Below are positions 46,191 through 55,740 of a stretch of DNA of 64,000 nucleotides, piece after piece (the stretch's first letter is position 1; each line of letters begins with the position of its first letter). The DNA comes from Nodularia spumigena CCY9414 (GTDB taxonomy: Bacteria > Cyanobacteriota > Cyanobacteriia > Cyanobacteriales > Nostocaceae), in the NCBI RefSeq assembly GCF_000340565.2, contig NZ_CP007203.1:1242028-1306027 (forward strand). The letters are read 5' to 3'. The notes under the pieces are model-generated. The model searched no databases, was not told where the DNA came from, and saw nothing but the letters and a program-made list of their open reading frames with translations. The translations under genes were made by a program, and so were the position numbers.

Positions 46191-46595
46191 ATGGCACAAC
46201 TAGAACGACTACTACAAATGGCAGAAGATGAGCTAACTGAATATAGCAGTGATGCCCGCAAAATCGAAAAAATGCGCCGTAAAATCAGTTTATCTCTATC
46301 ACTAGCAGAACAACGGCAAATCAAAGCTGAATTATTAACTACTATGAAGCCTAGTATTATTACTAATATTGTCGAAGAACAAAGGCAAGCCGCAGCGTTA
46401 CCATTTTGGGGAATTGCCGGATTGGGTTTATTATTCGGAATTTCTCTGAATCAGCCCCTAGTTCTATTAGTAGGTGTGGTGGGGACTGTCGCCGCCTTCA
46501 GAATTCAAAAGTGGGGTTGGAAATTACAAGCCAAGCGTTTATTGTTACAAACCTTGGAAGATATTGAAGCCCGAATCTCCCAACCCAGTGCCTAG
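46191..46595 (+). CDS. Conserved hypothetical membrane protein, 134 residues
   Basis: A helical N-terminus (RLLQMAEDELTEYSSDARKI, then KIEKMRRKISLSLSLAEQRQ) is followed by two closely spaced membrane helices (PFWGIAGLGLLFGIS and PLVLLVGVVGTVAAF) and a short amphipathic end (LLLQTLEDIEARIS). No named family recognised. It is divergent from ppsA with a 178-bp gap. The ordered hydrophobic pattern and normal codon use support a real gene. Confidence 0.65.
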   Translation: MAQLERLLQMAEDELTEYSSDARKIEKMRRKISLSLSLAEQRQIKAELLTTMKPSIITNIVEEQRQAAALPFWGIAGLGLLFGISLNQPLVLLVGVVGTVAAFRIQKWGWKLQAKRLLLQTLEDIEARISQPSA

Positions 46596-46988
46596 TAGGG
46601 GCGGGTTCTCAGATATGATTCAACAAAGAAGGCGGGCAGGATGCCCACCCCACAATATTACTAAACCCGCCCTACGGACCACTCCCTACGGACCACTCCC
46701 CACTCCCCACTCCCCAATGCCATGTGTCACTGCAAACAACGGTATTATATGACATCCTGCCCTTGGTATAGAAATCCATCTCTAGTTAGTTGATAATTCT
46801 ACCCACAGATGAAATTCATTTGCCACCTGATTCCAGCAAAAGATGATTACTGCTATGGGAATTGAATTGTAAAGTAAGTATAAAGGATTAAATATTCCAG
46901 CATCCTAGGGTTACACAATACACCAAGGTTACTAAACTAACCATTGTTACTTTTAAGCTGTTAGGAATCAACAAAAGAGGTAATATTT
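46596..46988. other. Intergenic region with GC-rich repeats
   Basis: Contains AAGGCGGGCAGGATGCCCACCCC (hairpin GGGCAGGATGCCC) near 46629 and tandem CCACTCCCTACGGA / ACTCCCC units to 46720. The same GGCGGGC(A)AGATGCCCACCCC hairpin occurs at 58383. The last 200 bp is AT-rich and holds the promoter of the next gene. Confidence 0.6.
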
Positions 46989-48050
46989 ATGACTAAATAT
47001 GACAAGATTTTTAATTCAACAAAGACCACAAATGAATCACTGAGTCCAGAAGAAGCCGTAGCAGCGATCGCAGTTGTCACAGAAATGGCTGATTTGTCTG
47101 TAGAGGAAGTAGATGGCGAAATTTTAGCCAGCATCCTGTGGGACTTTGAGGTTTTTGAGGACTACTCAGAAGATGAAATTGCCCAAATCATCGATAAACT
47201 CATAGGGATTGCAGAAAAAGAGGGAGTGGGAACCCTATTTAATCTCGCCAGTAAAAGCCTTTCTGATGAACTAGTTCTAGACGCTTTTGCCGTCGGGGTA
47301 ATGGTAAGTATAGATGAAGACGATCTGATTATCCCCAAACAGAAACAGCCCTATCTCAAACAGTTACAGCAAGCCTTAGACCTGGAAGATGAAGAAGCCC
47401 ATGAGATTGTACAGGAAGTAATTGCCGCCTATCAAGAAGCAGAAAACGAAATTTACCTAGACGACGAAGAAGACACAGTTATAGTCAGAGATTATGGCGA
47501 CGAGATATATGAATCGCCCTCCGGTAATTTTTCAGTCCCCATTCCTGTTGACCCACAACAGGGAGGTAAAGTAGAAAGTCAAGACGGGGTAGTGGGCTTT
47601 TTTGATAACTTCGGGACAATGCTGAGAATTGATCACTATCCCATATCCTCAGAACAATGGGAAGAAGTAGAATCTATTGGACAAGAAGAATACTTGCAAT
47701 CAATTCTCCTAAACAAGTATGTACCAGAAGCCATTTTTACGAATTTGCCCAGGGCTGAAGTCAGGCATACTGAATATTTGAAAGACGCGGTTGAGGGTTC
47801 TTACTTTGCGCTGATTGATATGCCCCAAGGTTCAACAATTTCCCAGTCAAAAAATAACGGCACAGCCACCAGGTTAGACGCATACCGAGGGCTGCTGGCA
47901 TTTATGAATTCTAACTATTTGTATATAGTTAGCAGCCAGCACAGCTTTTTTAACGGTGAAAAACCAAGTTCCATTAAAGAAGAAGCCGAGGAAATTAAGG
48001 AGAATATTTTAGAGTTTGTGGAAACTATAGAATTCATAGAAACAGAATAA
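46989..48050 (+). CDS. TerB-like acidic protein of unknown function
   Basis: A 353-residue soluble, strongly acidic protein. The N-terminal ~150 residues are helical and resemble a TerB fold (SPEEAVAAIAVVTEMADLSV, then FNLASKSLSDELVLDAFAVG). An acidic linker (YLDDEEDTVIVRDYGDE) leads to a beta-rich C-terminal domain (ESPSGNFSVPIPVDPQQGGK, then YIVSSQHSFFNGEKPSSIKE). The pairing of these parts is unfamiliar. AAAGAGGT precedes the ATG. Heptamer repeats follow the stop. Confidence 0.65.
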   Translation: MTKYDKIFNSTKTTNESLSPEEAVAAIAVVTEMADLSVEEVDGEILASILWDFEVFEDYSEDEIAQIIDKLIGIAEKEGVGTLFNLASKSLSDELVLDAFAVGVMVSIDEDDLIIPKQKQPYLKQLQQALDLEDEEAHEIVQEVIAAYQEAENEIYLDDEEDTVIVRDYGDEIYESPSGNFSVPIPVDPQQGGKVESQDGVVGFFDNFGTMLRIDHYPISSEQWEEVESIGQEEYLQSILLNKYVPEAIFTNLPRAEVRHTEYLKDAVEGSYFALIDMPQGSTISQSKNNGTATRLDAYRGLLAFMNSNYLYIVSSQHSFFNGEKPSSIKEEAEEIKENILEFVETIEFIETE

Positions 48051-48406
48051 ATTGGTCATTAGTCATTAGTCATTAGTCATTAGAGGTTGTTGCTGGCGTG
48101 GCAAAGTTGCATCAAAGTCTCCCCTCTCCTTACTTTCGCGTAGCGTCTCCCTTTGGGAGAAGGAGAGGGGTTGGGGGTGAGGTTTTTAGTCATTAGTCAT
48201 TAGTCATTAGTCATTAGAGGTTGTTTGAAAAGTCCTATTTTCGGTAGCAAAACAACCTCTTGGGAATATGAATTAAATAACATCCAAATTCGGGTTTTTG
48301 CAATCACCCCGCCTAAAAAGTTGCATCAAAGTCTCCCCTCTCCTTAGTAAGGAGAGGGGGTGGGGGTGAGGTTCTGTATTTTATTAAATCCGCTAATGAC
48401 AAATGA
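48051..48406. repeat. Intergenic repeat cluster
   Basis: Two runs of the AGTCATT heptamer (48055-48082 and 48188-48215), two GTTGCATCAAAGTCTCCCCT sequences each with a CCTCTCCTTA hairpin (about 48107 and 48322), and the short inverted repeat at 48216. The same AAGGAGAGGGG hairpin is in the 204-bp repeats at 49734. No coding sequence. Confidence 0.75.
48216..48260. repeat. Short inverted-repeat element, copy 2
   Basis: Arms AGAGGTTGTTT and AAAACAACCTCT with centre GAAAAGTCC...TCGGTAGC. It matches the element at 6754-6796 except for a few bases. Confidence 0.65.
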
Positions 48407-49654
48407 CTACTGAATTAATTTGCGTCGCAGCAAATCCAAAGCCGTATTAGCACTCACATAACGAATTAAATCACGTCCCCGCATTGCGCCAAAGCGATAT
48501 TCAAAACTAGCAACTTCATTTTTGGGACTGGCTAAACCGATGTAAACTAAACCCACCGGCTTTGTCTGAGTTCCCCCAGATGGACCAGCAATACCAGTAA
48601 TACTTAAACCCCAAGACGTGGAAAGGCGGGTTTTTACCCCCATCGCCATTTGTTCTGCAACAGTACCACTCACCGCCCCAAATTTATCTAAATCCTCTGG
48701 GTTAACTCCCAGTAACCCCACCTTCACCGAATTATCATAAGAAATTACCCCACCCCAAAAGTAATCAGAACTACCAGAAATATCCGTTAACATTTGTCCC
48801 AAACCACCACCAGTACAGGACTCGGCTACTGATAGCGTTTCCCCTGATAAACGCAACAAATCACCAACTACAGAAACCAAAGTTTCATTATCAGCCCCGT
48901 AATAATCTAAGCCAGCAATATCTTTTAGCTGTTTCTCCACAGGTGAAATTAAAGCCTCAGCAGCAGCTTCTGAATTAGCCTTCGCAGAAATTCGTAATCT
49001 GACTTCACCTTTACCTGCATAAGGGGCGACAGTGGGATTAGGTAAATTAAAATAGGGCGCAACTTTTTCTGCTAAAGCCGATTCACCAATACCCCAAAAC
49101 CTTAAACTCCGACTGTAAATAATCTCCTTTCCCCAGCCTTGGTTTTTCAGATAAGGGACTGCTGTATCTGTCCACATCCTGTGCATTTCTGAGGGGACAC
49201 CGGGAAAGGTAAAAATCGTGATTTCGGGGCGCGGTTGCCAAATAATCCCCGGTGCTGTCCCAGTGGGATTTGGTAAAATATCTGCACCTTGGGGAATTAA
49301 TGCTTGTTTGCGGTTACTGGGGGACATAACCCGACCACGTTGGGCGAATTTCTGAGTTATATCTTCGATAATTTCTGGACGTTCTATTAAAGGAACGCCA
49401 AAAAAATCTGCTATGGTTTCGCAGGTGAGGTCGTCGGGTGTGGGACCAAGACCACCAGTAAAAATAAGAATTTGCGCTCTTGATATAGCAATTTCTATAA
49501 CTTGCTTTAATCGTTCTGGGTTATCGCCTACGACTGTTTGATAATAGTGCGGTATCCCTAGTTGGGCTAATTGTTGGGCTAAATATTGCGAGTTACTGTT
49601 GAGGATATCCCCTAGTAAGAGTTCTGTACCAACACAAATAATTTCTGCACTCAT
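48407..49654 (-). CDS. cinA: CinA family protein
   Basis: A 415-residue two-domain protein. The N-terminal molybdopterin-binding-like domain (IICVGTELLLGDILNSNSQY, then IFTGGLGPTPDDLTCETIAD) is followed by the C-terminal amidohydrolase domain (VAESCTGGGLGQMLTDISGS, then TSWGLSITGIAGPSGGTQTK). CinA proteins have NMN deamidase and ADP-ribose pyrophosphatase activity and were first linked to competence. Length is normal. Three 204-bp repeats lie upstream of its start. Confidence 0.95.
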   Translation of the reverse strand: MSAEIICVGTELLLGDILNSNSQYLAQQLAQLGIPHYYQTVVGDNPERLKQVIEIAISRAQILIFTGGLGPTPDDLTCETIADFFGVPLIERPEIIEDITQKFAQRGRVMSPSNRKQALIPQGADILPNPTGTAPGIIWQPRPEITIFTFPGVPSEMHRMWTDTAVPYLKNQGWGKEIIYSRSLRFWGIGESALAEKVAPYFNLPNPTVAPYAGKGEVRLRISAKANSEAAAEALISPVEKQLKDIAGLDYYGADNETLVSVVGDLLRLSGETLSVAESCTGGGLGQMLTDISGSSDYFWGGVISYDNSVKVGLLGVNPEDLDKFGAVSGTVAEQMAMGVKTRLSTSWGLSITGIAGPSGGTQTKPVGLVYIGLASPKNEVASFEYRFGAMRGRDLIRYVSANTALDLLRRKLIQ

Positions 49655-49733
49655 TGAGATGAAAGGGAAGGGAGAAAGGGCTGTATTTTACAGTAACCCG
49701 ATTTTGGTCTATTTACCTGAAAATACTTGTAAA

Positions 49734-50341
49734 AATGTGAATTTAATCAAAGAAAGAACCTCACCCCCAGCCCCTCTCCTTACTAAGGAGAGGGGAGATT
49801 TGAATGCAGGTTTAAAGCCTCGGTTTTGATGTTATGGGAATCCGATTTGATTATTGAACAAATCTCAGTATATGTAGGGTGTGTTATGGCTTTAGCCTAA
49901 CGCACCGTCTTCTGGGTGTTGGTGTTGTACTCTTAGGAATGTGAGTTTAATAAAGGAAAGAACCTCACCCCCAGCCCCTCTCCTTACTAAGGAGAGGGGA
50001 GATTTGAATGCAGGTTTAAAGCCTCGGTTTTGATGTTATGGGAATCCGATTTGATTATTGAACAAATCTCAGTATATGTAGGGTGTGTTATGGCTTTAGC
50101 CTAACGCACCGTCTTCTGGGTGTTGGTGCGGTACTCTTAGGAATGTGAGTTTAATAAAGGAAAGAACCTCACCCCCAGCCCCTCTCCTTACTAAGGAGAG
50201 GGGAGGTTGGAATGCAGGTTTAAAGCCTCGGTTTTGATGTTACAGAAATCCGATTTGATTATTGAAAAAATCTAAGTATATGTAGGGTGTGTTATGGCTT
50301 TAGCCTAACGCACCGTCTTCTGGGTATTGGTGCGGTACTCT
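49734..50341. repeat. Three tandem copies of a 204-bp repeat
   Basis: Copies at 49734-49937, 49938-50141 and 50142-50341. Each contains AGAACCTCACCCCCAGCCCC, the hairpin CTCTCCTTACTAAGGAGAG, TTTAAAGCCTCGGTTTTGAT and GTAGGGTGTGTTATGGCTTT. Copies differ by few bases, so the duplication is recent. It lies in the 753-bp gap between cinA and hsdR; no protein is encoded. Confidence 0.92.
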
Positions 50342-50407
50342 CCTCGATAACACACCCTACGTGTATTTCATAAACCAAATATGAGTCCTATATTTAATTG
50401 CTATTCT

Positions 50408-53377
50408 TTATCCCTCAAATTGTTGGGGATTTTCTAGATTAATCTGGGCTAGTAATTGCATGATTGTGGCATCAAAAACACGTTTAAATTCTGGGTCGGA
50501 AGCGTAACGTTTGTATAAGTCGAGTTCACGTTTACGTTCTTTGTTGATGGCTTGTTTAATGAATTCTTCTAAGGCTAAACGGCGATTTTGTTCGTCTGGG
50601 TTGTTGACAATTTGGGTTTTATAGTCGGGATTTTCTATTACGTGTTGGGCGATGTTAATGAATTTTACTCGTTGTTCTTCGGGTGTTACATCCCAGTCTG
50701 TGAAAAAGCGATTGTTAAAAGCGGCGATGATTTCATCTAGCGGGTCTTGTTGTGGTGCTTCACTGTGGTATCCCCGGATATTTGAGTTTTGTGGGTCTAT
50801 TTCTGATGGAGAATTATCAAGTTTTATGCTATAATTTAGTTTGGTTCTTTCTATGGCGTAGGTGGAAAGGTCTACACTTTCTAAAAGTTGATCAAGTTGG
50901 TCTTGCTCAGGATTTTTTACCGCTAGTTTGGGAATGAGGAATTTTAGGAACCAATACTGCATTTCCCATTGCAGATTATTATAGGGAATCATGCAGGCTA
51001 CTTGTCCATAAATTTTGACGAACTGTTTTGCTTTAATTTTAAAGTCTATTTTACTGGCTGCTTCTAGTTCTAATTCTGAGCTAAAACGCGCGACAGCAAT
51101 ATCAATCAGAGGGCTGAGTTTTTCGGCTTCGACGTTATTAAAAAATAATTCGTTAAATTTCTCAATTTCTGACCATTCATAAACTCCCACTTCGTCTAAT
51201 GCTTCTTTCAGGTCATGGAGAACATTAATATCTGTGGGTTCGCTTAATGATGTGGCGGTGTAGAAGGGGTCAAAGGCGGTTTGAATATCGCTGACTGTGT
51301 TGTTAAAGTCTAAAATAAATGTGTCTTGTTTCCCCATTTTGGCGTTACAGCGATTTAGGCGTGATAGGGTTTGGACTGCTGTGACTGATTGTAATTTTTT
51401 ATCCACATACATGGTATGTAATAAAGGTTCATCAAAGCCGGTGAGAAATTTATTGGCGACGACTAATATTTTATAATCGGGTTTTTTGAACTCGTCAGAA
51501 ATATCTTTACTGGGGAATTGATTAATGATTTCTTCGGTGTATTCAATTCCGTCTATGGTCTTTTTACCGGAAAAGGCGATAATGGCTTTAAAGGGGACTT
51601 TCGCCTGTGTTAATAAATCGCGGATGGCGAAAAAATAACGAATTGCTGCTTCAATATTGCGGGTGACAACCATTGCTTTTCCTTCACCTTTGAGCTTTTT
51701 GGGTTGCCACACTTGTGTGATAAAATGGTTAACTATAATCTCGGCTTTGGTGCTGATGGTTTGTTTATTTCCTTCGACGTAAGCGCGCAGCTTTTTTTGG
51801 GCTTGGGTAGTATTAAAGTCGGGATTATCTTGAATAGATTTTTTAATTTCGTAATAGCTTTTATATGTGGTATAATTGGCTAAGACATCTAATATAAAGC
51901 CTTCTTCTATGGCTTGTTTCATTGAATAAAGATGAAATGGTGTAAATTTGCCCTCTGGGTTTGGTTGACCAAATTTTTCTAGGGTGGCGTTTTTGGGTGT
52001 GGCGGTAAAGGCAAAATAAGAAGCGTTTTTACTCAGTTTGCGCCCATCCATTGCTTTGAGAATTTTATCTTGTAAATCTTCTTCGTCTTCTTCTTCGGCT
52101 TTACCAAGGGCTATATTTAAATTATCTGCGGCTTTTCCGCTTTGGGATGAGTGGGCTTCGTCGATAATTACAGCGAAGGTGTTTTTACTCAAGTCTTCAA
52201 TACCTTCTATGATGAAGGGAAATTTTTGAATTGTCGTAATGATGATTTTTTTACCGTTCTCTAAGGCGGTTTTTAAGTCTTTGGAATTTGTGGCGTGGGC
52301 GACTATGTTTTTAACTTGGGAAAAGTCTTTGATATTGTCTTTGAGTTGTTTATCTAGGATGCGTCTATCTGTGACAACTACGACGGAATCAAATAGGGGA
52401 CTGTCTGCGTTTTGGGCGTAGAGTTCTATTAATTGATATGTTATCCAAGTGATGGAGTTGGATTTTCCTGAACCTGCGGAATGTTGAATCAGATATGTTT
52501 GTCCAGTACCGTTTATTTTTGCGTGAGTTAATAGTTGGCGGACTACATCTAGTTGGTGATAGCGGGGAAAAAATAGGGTTTTTTCAATTAGGGATGTTTT
52601 GCTGTCGCTGGGAATGAGAATGGCGAAGTGTTCAATGATGTTGGTGAAACTGGGACGGGTAAGAATGGTTTCCCACAGGTATGCAGATTTATGTCCTTTG
52701 GGGTTGGGTGGGTTTCCTTTTCCGAAGTTAAAACCTTTGTTGAAGGGGAGAAAGTAGGTTTTTTCTCGGTCTAATTTTGTTGTCATCCACACTTCATCTG
52801 TGTCAATTGCGAAGTGAACTAGACAACGCGCAAATTGGAAGAGTGGTTCTTGGGGGTTGCGGTTTTCCCGGTATTGTTTTTTGGCGTGGTAAACTGTTTG
52901 GTTTGTCCAGGGGTTTTTTAATTCTATGGTGGCGATCGCACATCCGTTGATAAATAGTACTATATCTATGGATAATGCTGTATCTTTTTGGGAATAATGT
53001 ACTTGACGGGTAATTGAAAAGATGTTTTTTTGAAAGTTTTCTGTTACAGCTTGGTTTGTGTCGTTGTATGGTTGGCTGTAAAGTAAGGTGAGATGGGCGT
53101 TATCTATGGATAATCCTTTTTTGAGGACTGAGAGGATACCATCTTTTTTTATTTTGCGATCGCACCGTTCTAAAATCAAGTTTTTCCAGTTGGGTCGGTC
53201 TTGAAGTTTGGCTAGTTCTTCTGGTTGGGTGGTTTCTAAGAAGCGCCAGAATTTTTCTTCGTCTATGGCTATTTTTCGGTTAAAGTCTGCGGGGTTTCCT
53301 TTTTCATAGTCAGCGCCTTCAATGAGTGCAGTTTCTATACAGGTTTCTAAGGCTGACTCGTTGGTTTTGCTGACCAT
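50408..53377 (-). CDS. hsdR: Type I restriction endonuclease, motor subunit HsdR
   Basis: A 989-residue protein. The N-terminal nuclease domain has the D...E-L-K core (IDIVLFINGCAIATIELKNP). The helicase part has Walker A HSAGSGKSNSITW, DEAH in FAVIIDEAHSSQ, motif III FAFTATP and a second RecA half (VVANKFLTGFDEPLLHTMYV, then LSRLNRCN). The C-terminal part is the HsdR-specific helical region. It acts with HsdM and HsdS to cut unmethylated DNA after translocation. It is complete, whereas hsdM at the same locus is broken. Confidence 0.96.
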   Translation of the reverse strand: MVSKTNESALETCIETALIEGADYEKGNPADFNRKIAIDEEKFWRFLETTQPEELAKLQDRPNWKNLILERCDRKIKKDGILSVLKKGLSIDNAHLTLLYSQPYNDTNQAVTENFQKNIFSITRQVHYSQKDTALSIDIVLFINGCAIATIELKNPWTNQTVYHAKKQYRENRNPQEPLFQFARCLVHFAIDTDEVWMTTKLDREKTYFLPFNKGFNFGKGNPPNPKGHKSAYLWETILTRPSFTNIIEHFAILIPSDSKTSLIEKTLFFPRYHQLDVVRQLLTHAKINGTGQTYLIQHSAGSGKSNSITWITYQLIELYAQNADSPLFDSVVVVTDRRILDKQLKDNIKDFSQVKNIVAHATNSKDLKTALENGKKIIITTIQKFPFIIEGIEDLSKNTFAVIIDEAHSSQSGKAADNLNIALGKAEEEDEEDLQDKILKAMDGRKLSKNASYFAFTATPKNATLEKFGQPNPEGKFTPFHLYSMKQAIEEGFILDVLANYTTYKSYYEIKKSIQDNPDFNTTQAQKKLRAYVEGNKQTISTKAEIIVNHFITQVWQPKKLKGEGKAMVVTRNIEAAIRYFFAIRDLLTQAKVPFKAIIAFSGKKTIDGIEYTEEIINQFPSKDISDEFKKPDYKILVVANKFLTGFDEPLLHTMYVDKKLQSVTAVQTLSRLNRCNAKMGKQDTFILDFNNTVSDIQTAFDPFYTATSLSEPTDINVLHDLKEALDEVGVYEWSEIEKFNELFFNNVEAEKLSPLIDIAVARFSSELELEAASKIDFKIKAKQFVKIYGQVACMIPYNNLQWEMQYWFLKFLIPKLAVKNPEQDQLDQLLESVDLSTYAIERTKLNYSIKLDNSPSEIDPQNSNIRGYHSEAPQQDPLDEIIAAFNNRFFTDWDVTPEEQRVKFINIAQHVIENPDYKTQIVNNPDEQNRRLALEEFIKQAINKERKRELDLYKRYASDPEFKRVFDATIMQLLAQINLENPQQFEG

Positions 53378-53544
53378 AGGAAATTCATGATATTTTTTAC
53401 ACTGGCTTTTTTATCATACCTATTTTATTACGATTTAGGGGATAAACGAACCACAGAGGCGCAGAGGACACAGAGTCATGAGAGTTTAAGTATTTGTAGG
53501 TTGGGTAGAACGAAGTGAAACCCAACATTTAGGCGACTGTTTTA

Positions 53545-53814
53545 TTACATCTGAGATAGTAGCTTGTCATATTCTGTATGTGTTCCTAGCCAAAACCAAA
53601 TAATTTTATCTCCCTCTAACTGTCCAACGGCTCTATAGCTTTTGCTGACTCTTGCAGAATAAATAGGTAATTCAGGATGCACTTTTTTGAAACGTAAACT
53701 GGGATGGTTTGGGTTTTGTTTAAATTGGCGATATGCTTCGCGGGTTTGCTCCCGAACGTTTTCCGGTAACTTACCAAAAGTTTGGCGAAACTGAGAAGTG
53801 ATATAAGAATTCAC
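53545..53814 (-). CDS. RelE/ParE-type toxin
   Basis: An 89-residue basic protein of the RelE/ParE fold: TSQFRQTFGKLPENVREQTR, FKQNPNHPSLRFKKVHPELP, then VSKSYRAVGQLEGDKIIWFW and a final His-Tyr pair (LGTHTEYDKLL). The start overlaps the antitoxin stop by four bases (ATGA), the usual coupling. It lies inside the type I restriction operon between hsdS and hsdR, a place where toxin-antitoxin pairs are often found. Target (ribosome-bound mRNA or gyrase) is not clear. Confidence 0.85.
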   Translation of the reverse strand: MNSYITSQFRQTFGKLPENVREQTREAYRQFKQNPNHPSLRFKKVHPELPIYSARVSKSYRAVGQLEGDKIIWFWLGTHTEYDKLLSQM

Positions 53815-54029
53815 AATGTATCTGGATTTAATTCTTGAGTTTTACCTGCGCGATGTTCCGCCATTGCTTGAGTTGCTAGTGTAGCTAGTGCATCTGGAGA
53901 ACGGGAAAAGGCTTCATCCCATTGCTGTTCTTCTTCCAGTTCTTCTAAAATTATCGCAGCTATGGCATTTTGTTCATTAGCCGGTAAGCTTTTGAGTTTG
54001 ATAATGGCTTGTTCGAGTAATTCTGTCAT
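53811..54029 (-). CDS. Antitoxin of the RelE/ParE-type pair
   Basis: A 72-residue acidic, helical protein (TELLEQAIIKLKSLPANEQN, then IILEELEEEQQWDEAF, ending GKTQELNPDTL). It is typical of small cyanobacterial antitoxins paired with ParE/RelE toxins. No DNA-binding motif is plain. It precedes the toxin with a four-base overlap and follows hsdS after 72 bp. The pair probably limits loss of the restriction locus (inference). Confidence 0.82.
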   Translation of the reverse strand: MTELLEQAIIKLKSLPANEQNAIAAIILEELEEEQQWDEAFSRSPDALATLATQAMAEHRAGKTQELNPDTL

Positions 54030-54101
54030 GGTGAATAATTCTCTTTTGTCTGGGGAGTGGGTTTTATTTAGGCGATACCCTTGTTAATAGGTTATCAAAC
54101 A

Positions 54102-55415
54102 TTATTCATGCGCTGCTGTTTCCCGTACATCTATTTTCCCGGTGACTGCTTCTGATATTAAGGTGGTGCGGTATTCTTTTATTAGTTCTATTTCTTTTTC
54201 TATTGTGGTTATGGCTTTATCTATTGTAGTTAATTCTTTATCAATATTTCTGACAATTGCTAGTTGTTCATCATTAGGAGGTAAAATTATGGGTAACTCA
54301 GCAAATCCTGCCTGATTTACATAAGCTAGAGTTGTTGCATTGGCTATTTGCTCGAAGTAACTCTTAGATATACCAATTAAATACCTCAAATAGTAAGGAT
54401 TAATTTTGATGGGTATGTATGCTTGTAATTGTTGATTGATAATAACTTGTAGGGTATTTACTGAAGATAAACCAAAGTTTCCTACACAACTAGCAATAAC
54501 AGAACCTTCAGGTAATAATTTTGAACCTGCATTCATTGCGTCAATTTCACTAACAAGATAACCAAAAGTAGACTTTGATATGGAAGGTGAAGTAATATCT
54601 TCCATTGTTATCCAAGGAAATCCAATATTAAGGTTAAGGTTTGGTTTATTTCTTTGGGGTACAAAAACATAACTAATGTGCTTTGCTCGTGTCACCTCCC
54701 AATGGGCTGGAATATCACCTAACCACTCAATACCAGAAGGTTTCATAGGTGCATGGGGGTTGAGTCCCTTGGTAACAGCACGGTTAATGATGGCGGTTTT
54801 CTGTTCTTTGAGTAATTCTATCAGCCGTTGTTTGTTGCTGATGAACTTGTCTATCTCTTCTAATTTGCTATCAAGGAAGCAAGCGATCTTTTTTTGTTCG
54901 TATAGCGGTGGGAAAGTTATTTTTATTTGCCTTAAATGTGTTGGTCCATAATGTTGAATTGTCGTCCCTGTTTTGAGCAACTCAATTTGAGTAAAAAATA
55001 ATTCTGAAGCAACTATTATTTTTATAAATTCTCTACAAATATTTGAATTAGCTGGTTTAAGCCGAATAATTCCTGTATATGCAATAGAACCCTCTGCTTT
55101 TTTGTCAACTATTGAAACTAATCCAGTAGATGCAGAGCAACTAATCAGAATGTCATCTTCATTTAACTTAAAATGTTTCCAAGTCTTTTCGACTTTTTGG
55201 GGTTCTAAATAATTACATCTTTCTAAATCTACAAAACCCGGTTTCAAATTATGAATGCGTAATAAAGGGACACCATAATCTTTGAAATCAGCCGCCATTA
55301 TTCCGGGTCCTTCTTGAAAATTAATGAAGTTAGAAAATCTCACTATTTCCCAATGTTCAGGAATATCCCCCAACCAATCAATTCCCGAATCTTTATAATG
55401 TGGATAACGCTTCAC
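54102..55415 (-). CDS. hsdS: Type I restriction enzyme specificity subunit HsdS
   Basis: A 437-residue protein with two target-recognition domains in the usual repeat. The first starts SGIDWLGDIPEHWEIVRFSN and ends in a helical spacer (QKKIACFLDSKLEEIDKFIS). The second starts SGIEWLGDIPAHWEVTRAKH and ends NDEQLAIVRNIDKELTTIDK with a second helix. The two halves read two short half-sites separated by a fixed spacer. The recognition sequence cannot be read from here. Complete. Confidence 0.94.
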   Translation of the reverse strand: MKRYPHYKDSGIDWLGDIPEHWEIVRFSNFINFQEGPGIMAADFKDYGVPLLRIHNLKPGFVDLERCNYLEPQKVEKTWKHFKLNEDDILISCSASTGLVSIVDKKAEGSIAYTGIIRLKPANSNICREFIKIIVASELFFTQIELLKTGTTIQHYGPTHLRQIKITFPPLYEQKKIACFLDSKLEEIDKFISNKQRLIELLKEQKTAIINRAVTKGLNPHAPMKPSGIEWLGDIPAHWEVTRAKHISYVFVPQRNKPNLNLNIGFPWITMEDITSPSISKSTFGYLVSEIDAMNAGSKLLPEGSVIASCVGNFGLSSVNTLQVIINQQLQAYIPIKINPYYLRYLIGISKSYFEQIANATTLAYVNQAGFAELPIILPPNDEQLAIVRNIDKELTTIDKAITTIEKEIELIKEYRTTLISEAVTGKIDVRETAAHE

Positions 55416-55740
55416 CCTTCAACCTCCGCACCCAGAAAGTAATGTAAAAAGCCTGTTGTATATCCTTGCAAAACCTGTCACCGCTTATACTTGCTCATCA
55501 AAAAACACATATCATAGCCCCCTCCTCGCTTGCGGGGCTACGTTGTACACATATCTTGGTAAATCAAGCACAAACCCTGAATTTACCCCCCTTAATCCCC
55601 CCTTGGAAAGGGGGGAAACCGGAAAATCTAGTTCCCTCCCCTTTGCAAGGGGAGGGTTAGGGTGGGGTAATGCGAGGACTGGTAGTGATTCGATCACTTG
55701 TGTGTACACCGTAGCTTTACAAGGCGGAGTTAGAGGGGGT
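55416..55740. repeat. GC-rich repeat region between hsdM and hsdS
   Basis: Holds CCCCCCTTAATCCCCCCTTGG with its hairpin partner GGAAAGGGGGGAAACC (55586-55625), then CCCTCCCCTTTGCAAGGGGAGGG (55633-55655). Frames across it on both strands are repeat products. Promoter for hsdS could be here, since the repeat separates it from hsdM by 325 bp. Confidence 0.6.

Noticed and set aside
49734..50341. Regular repeats considered as a CRISPR array
   Set aside because: Units are 204 bp and contiguous without unique spacers; only three copies. The heptamer runs elsewhere are also not CRISPR.
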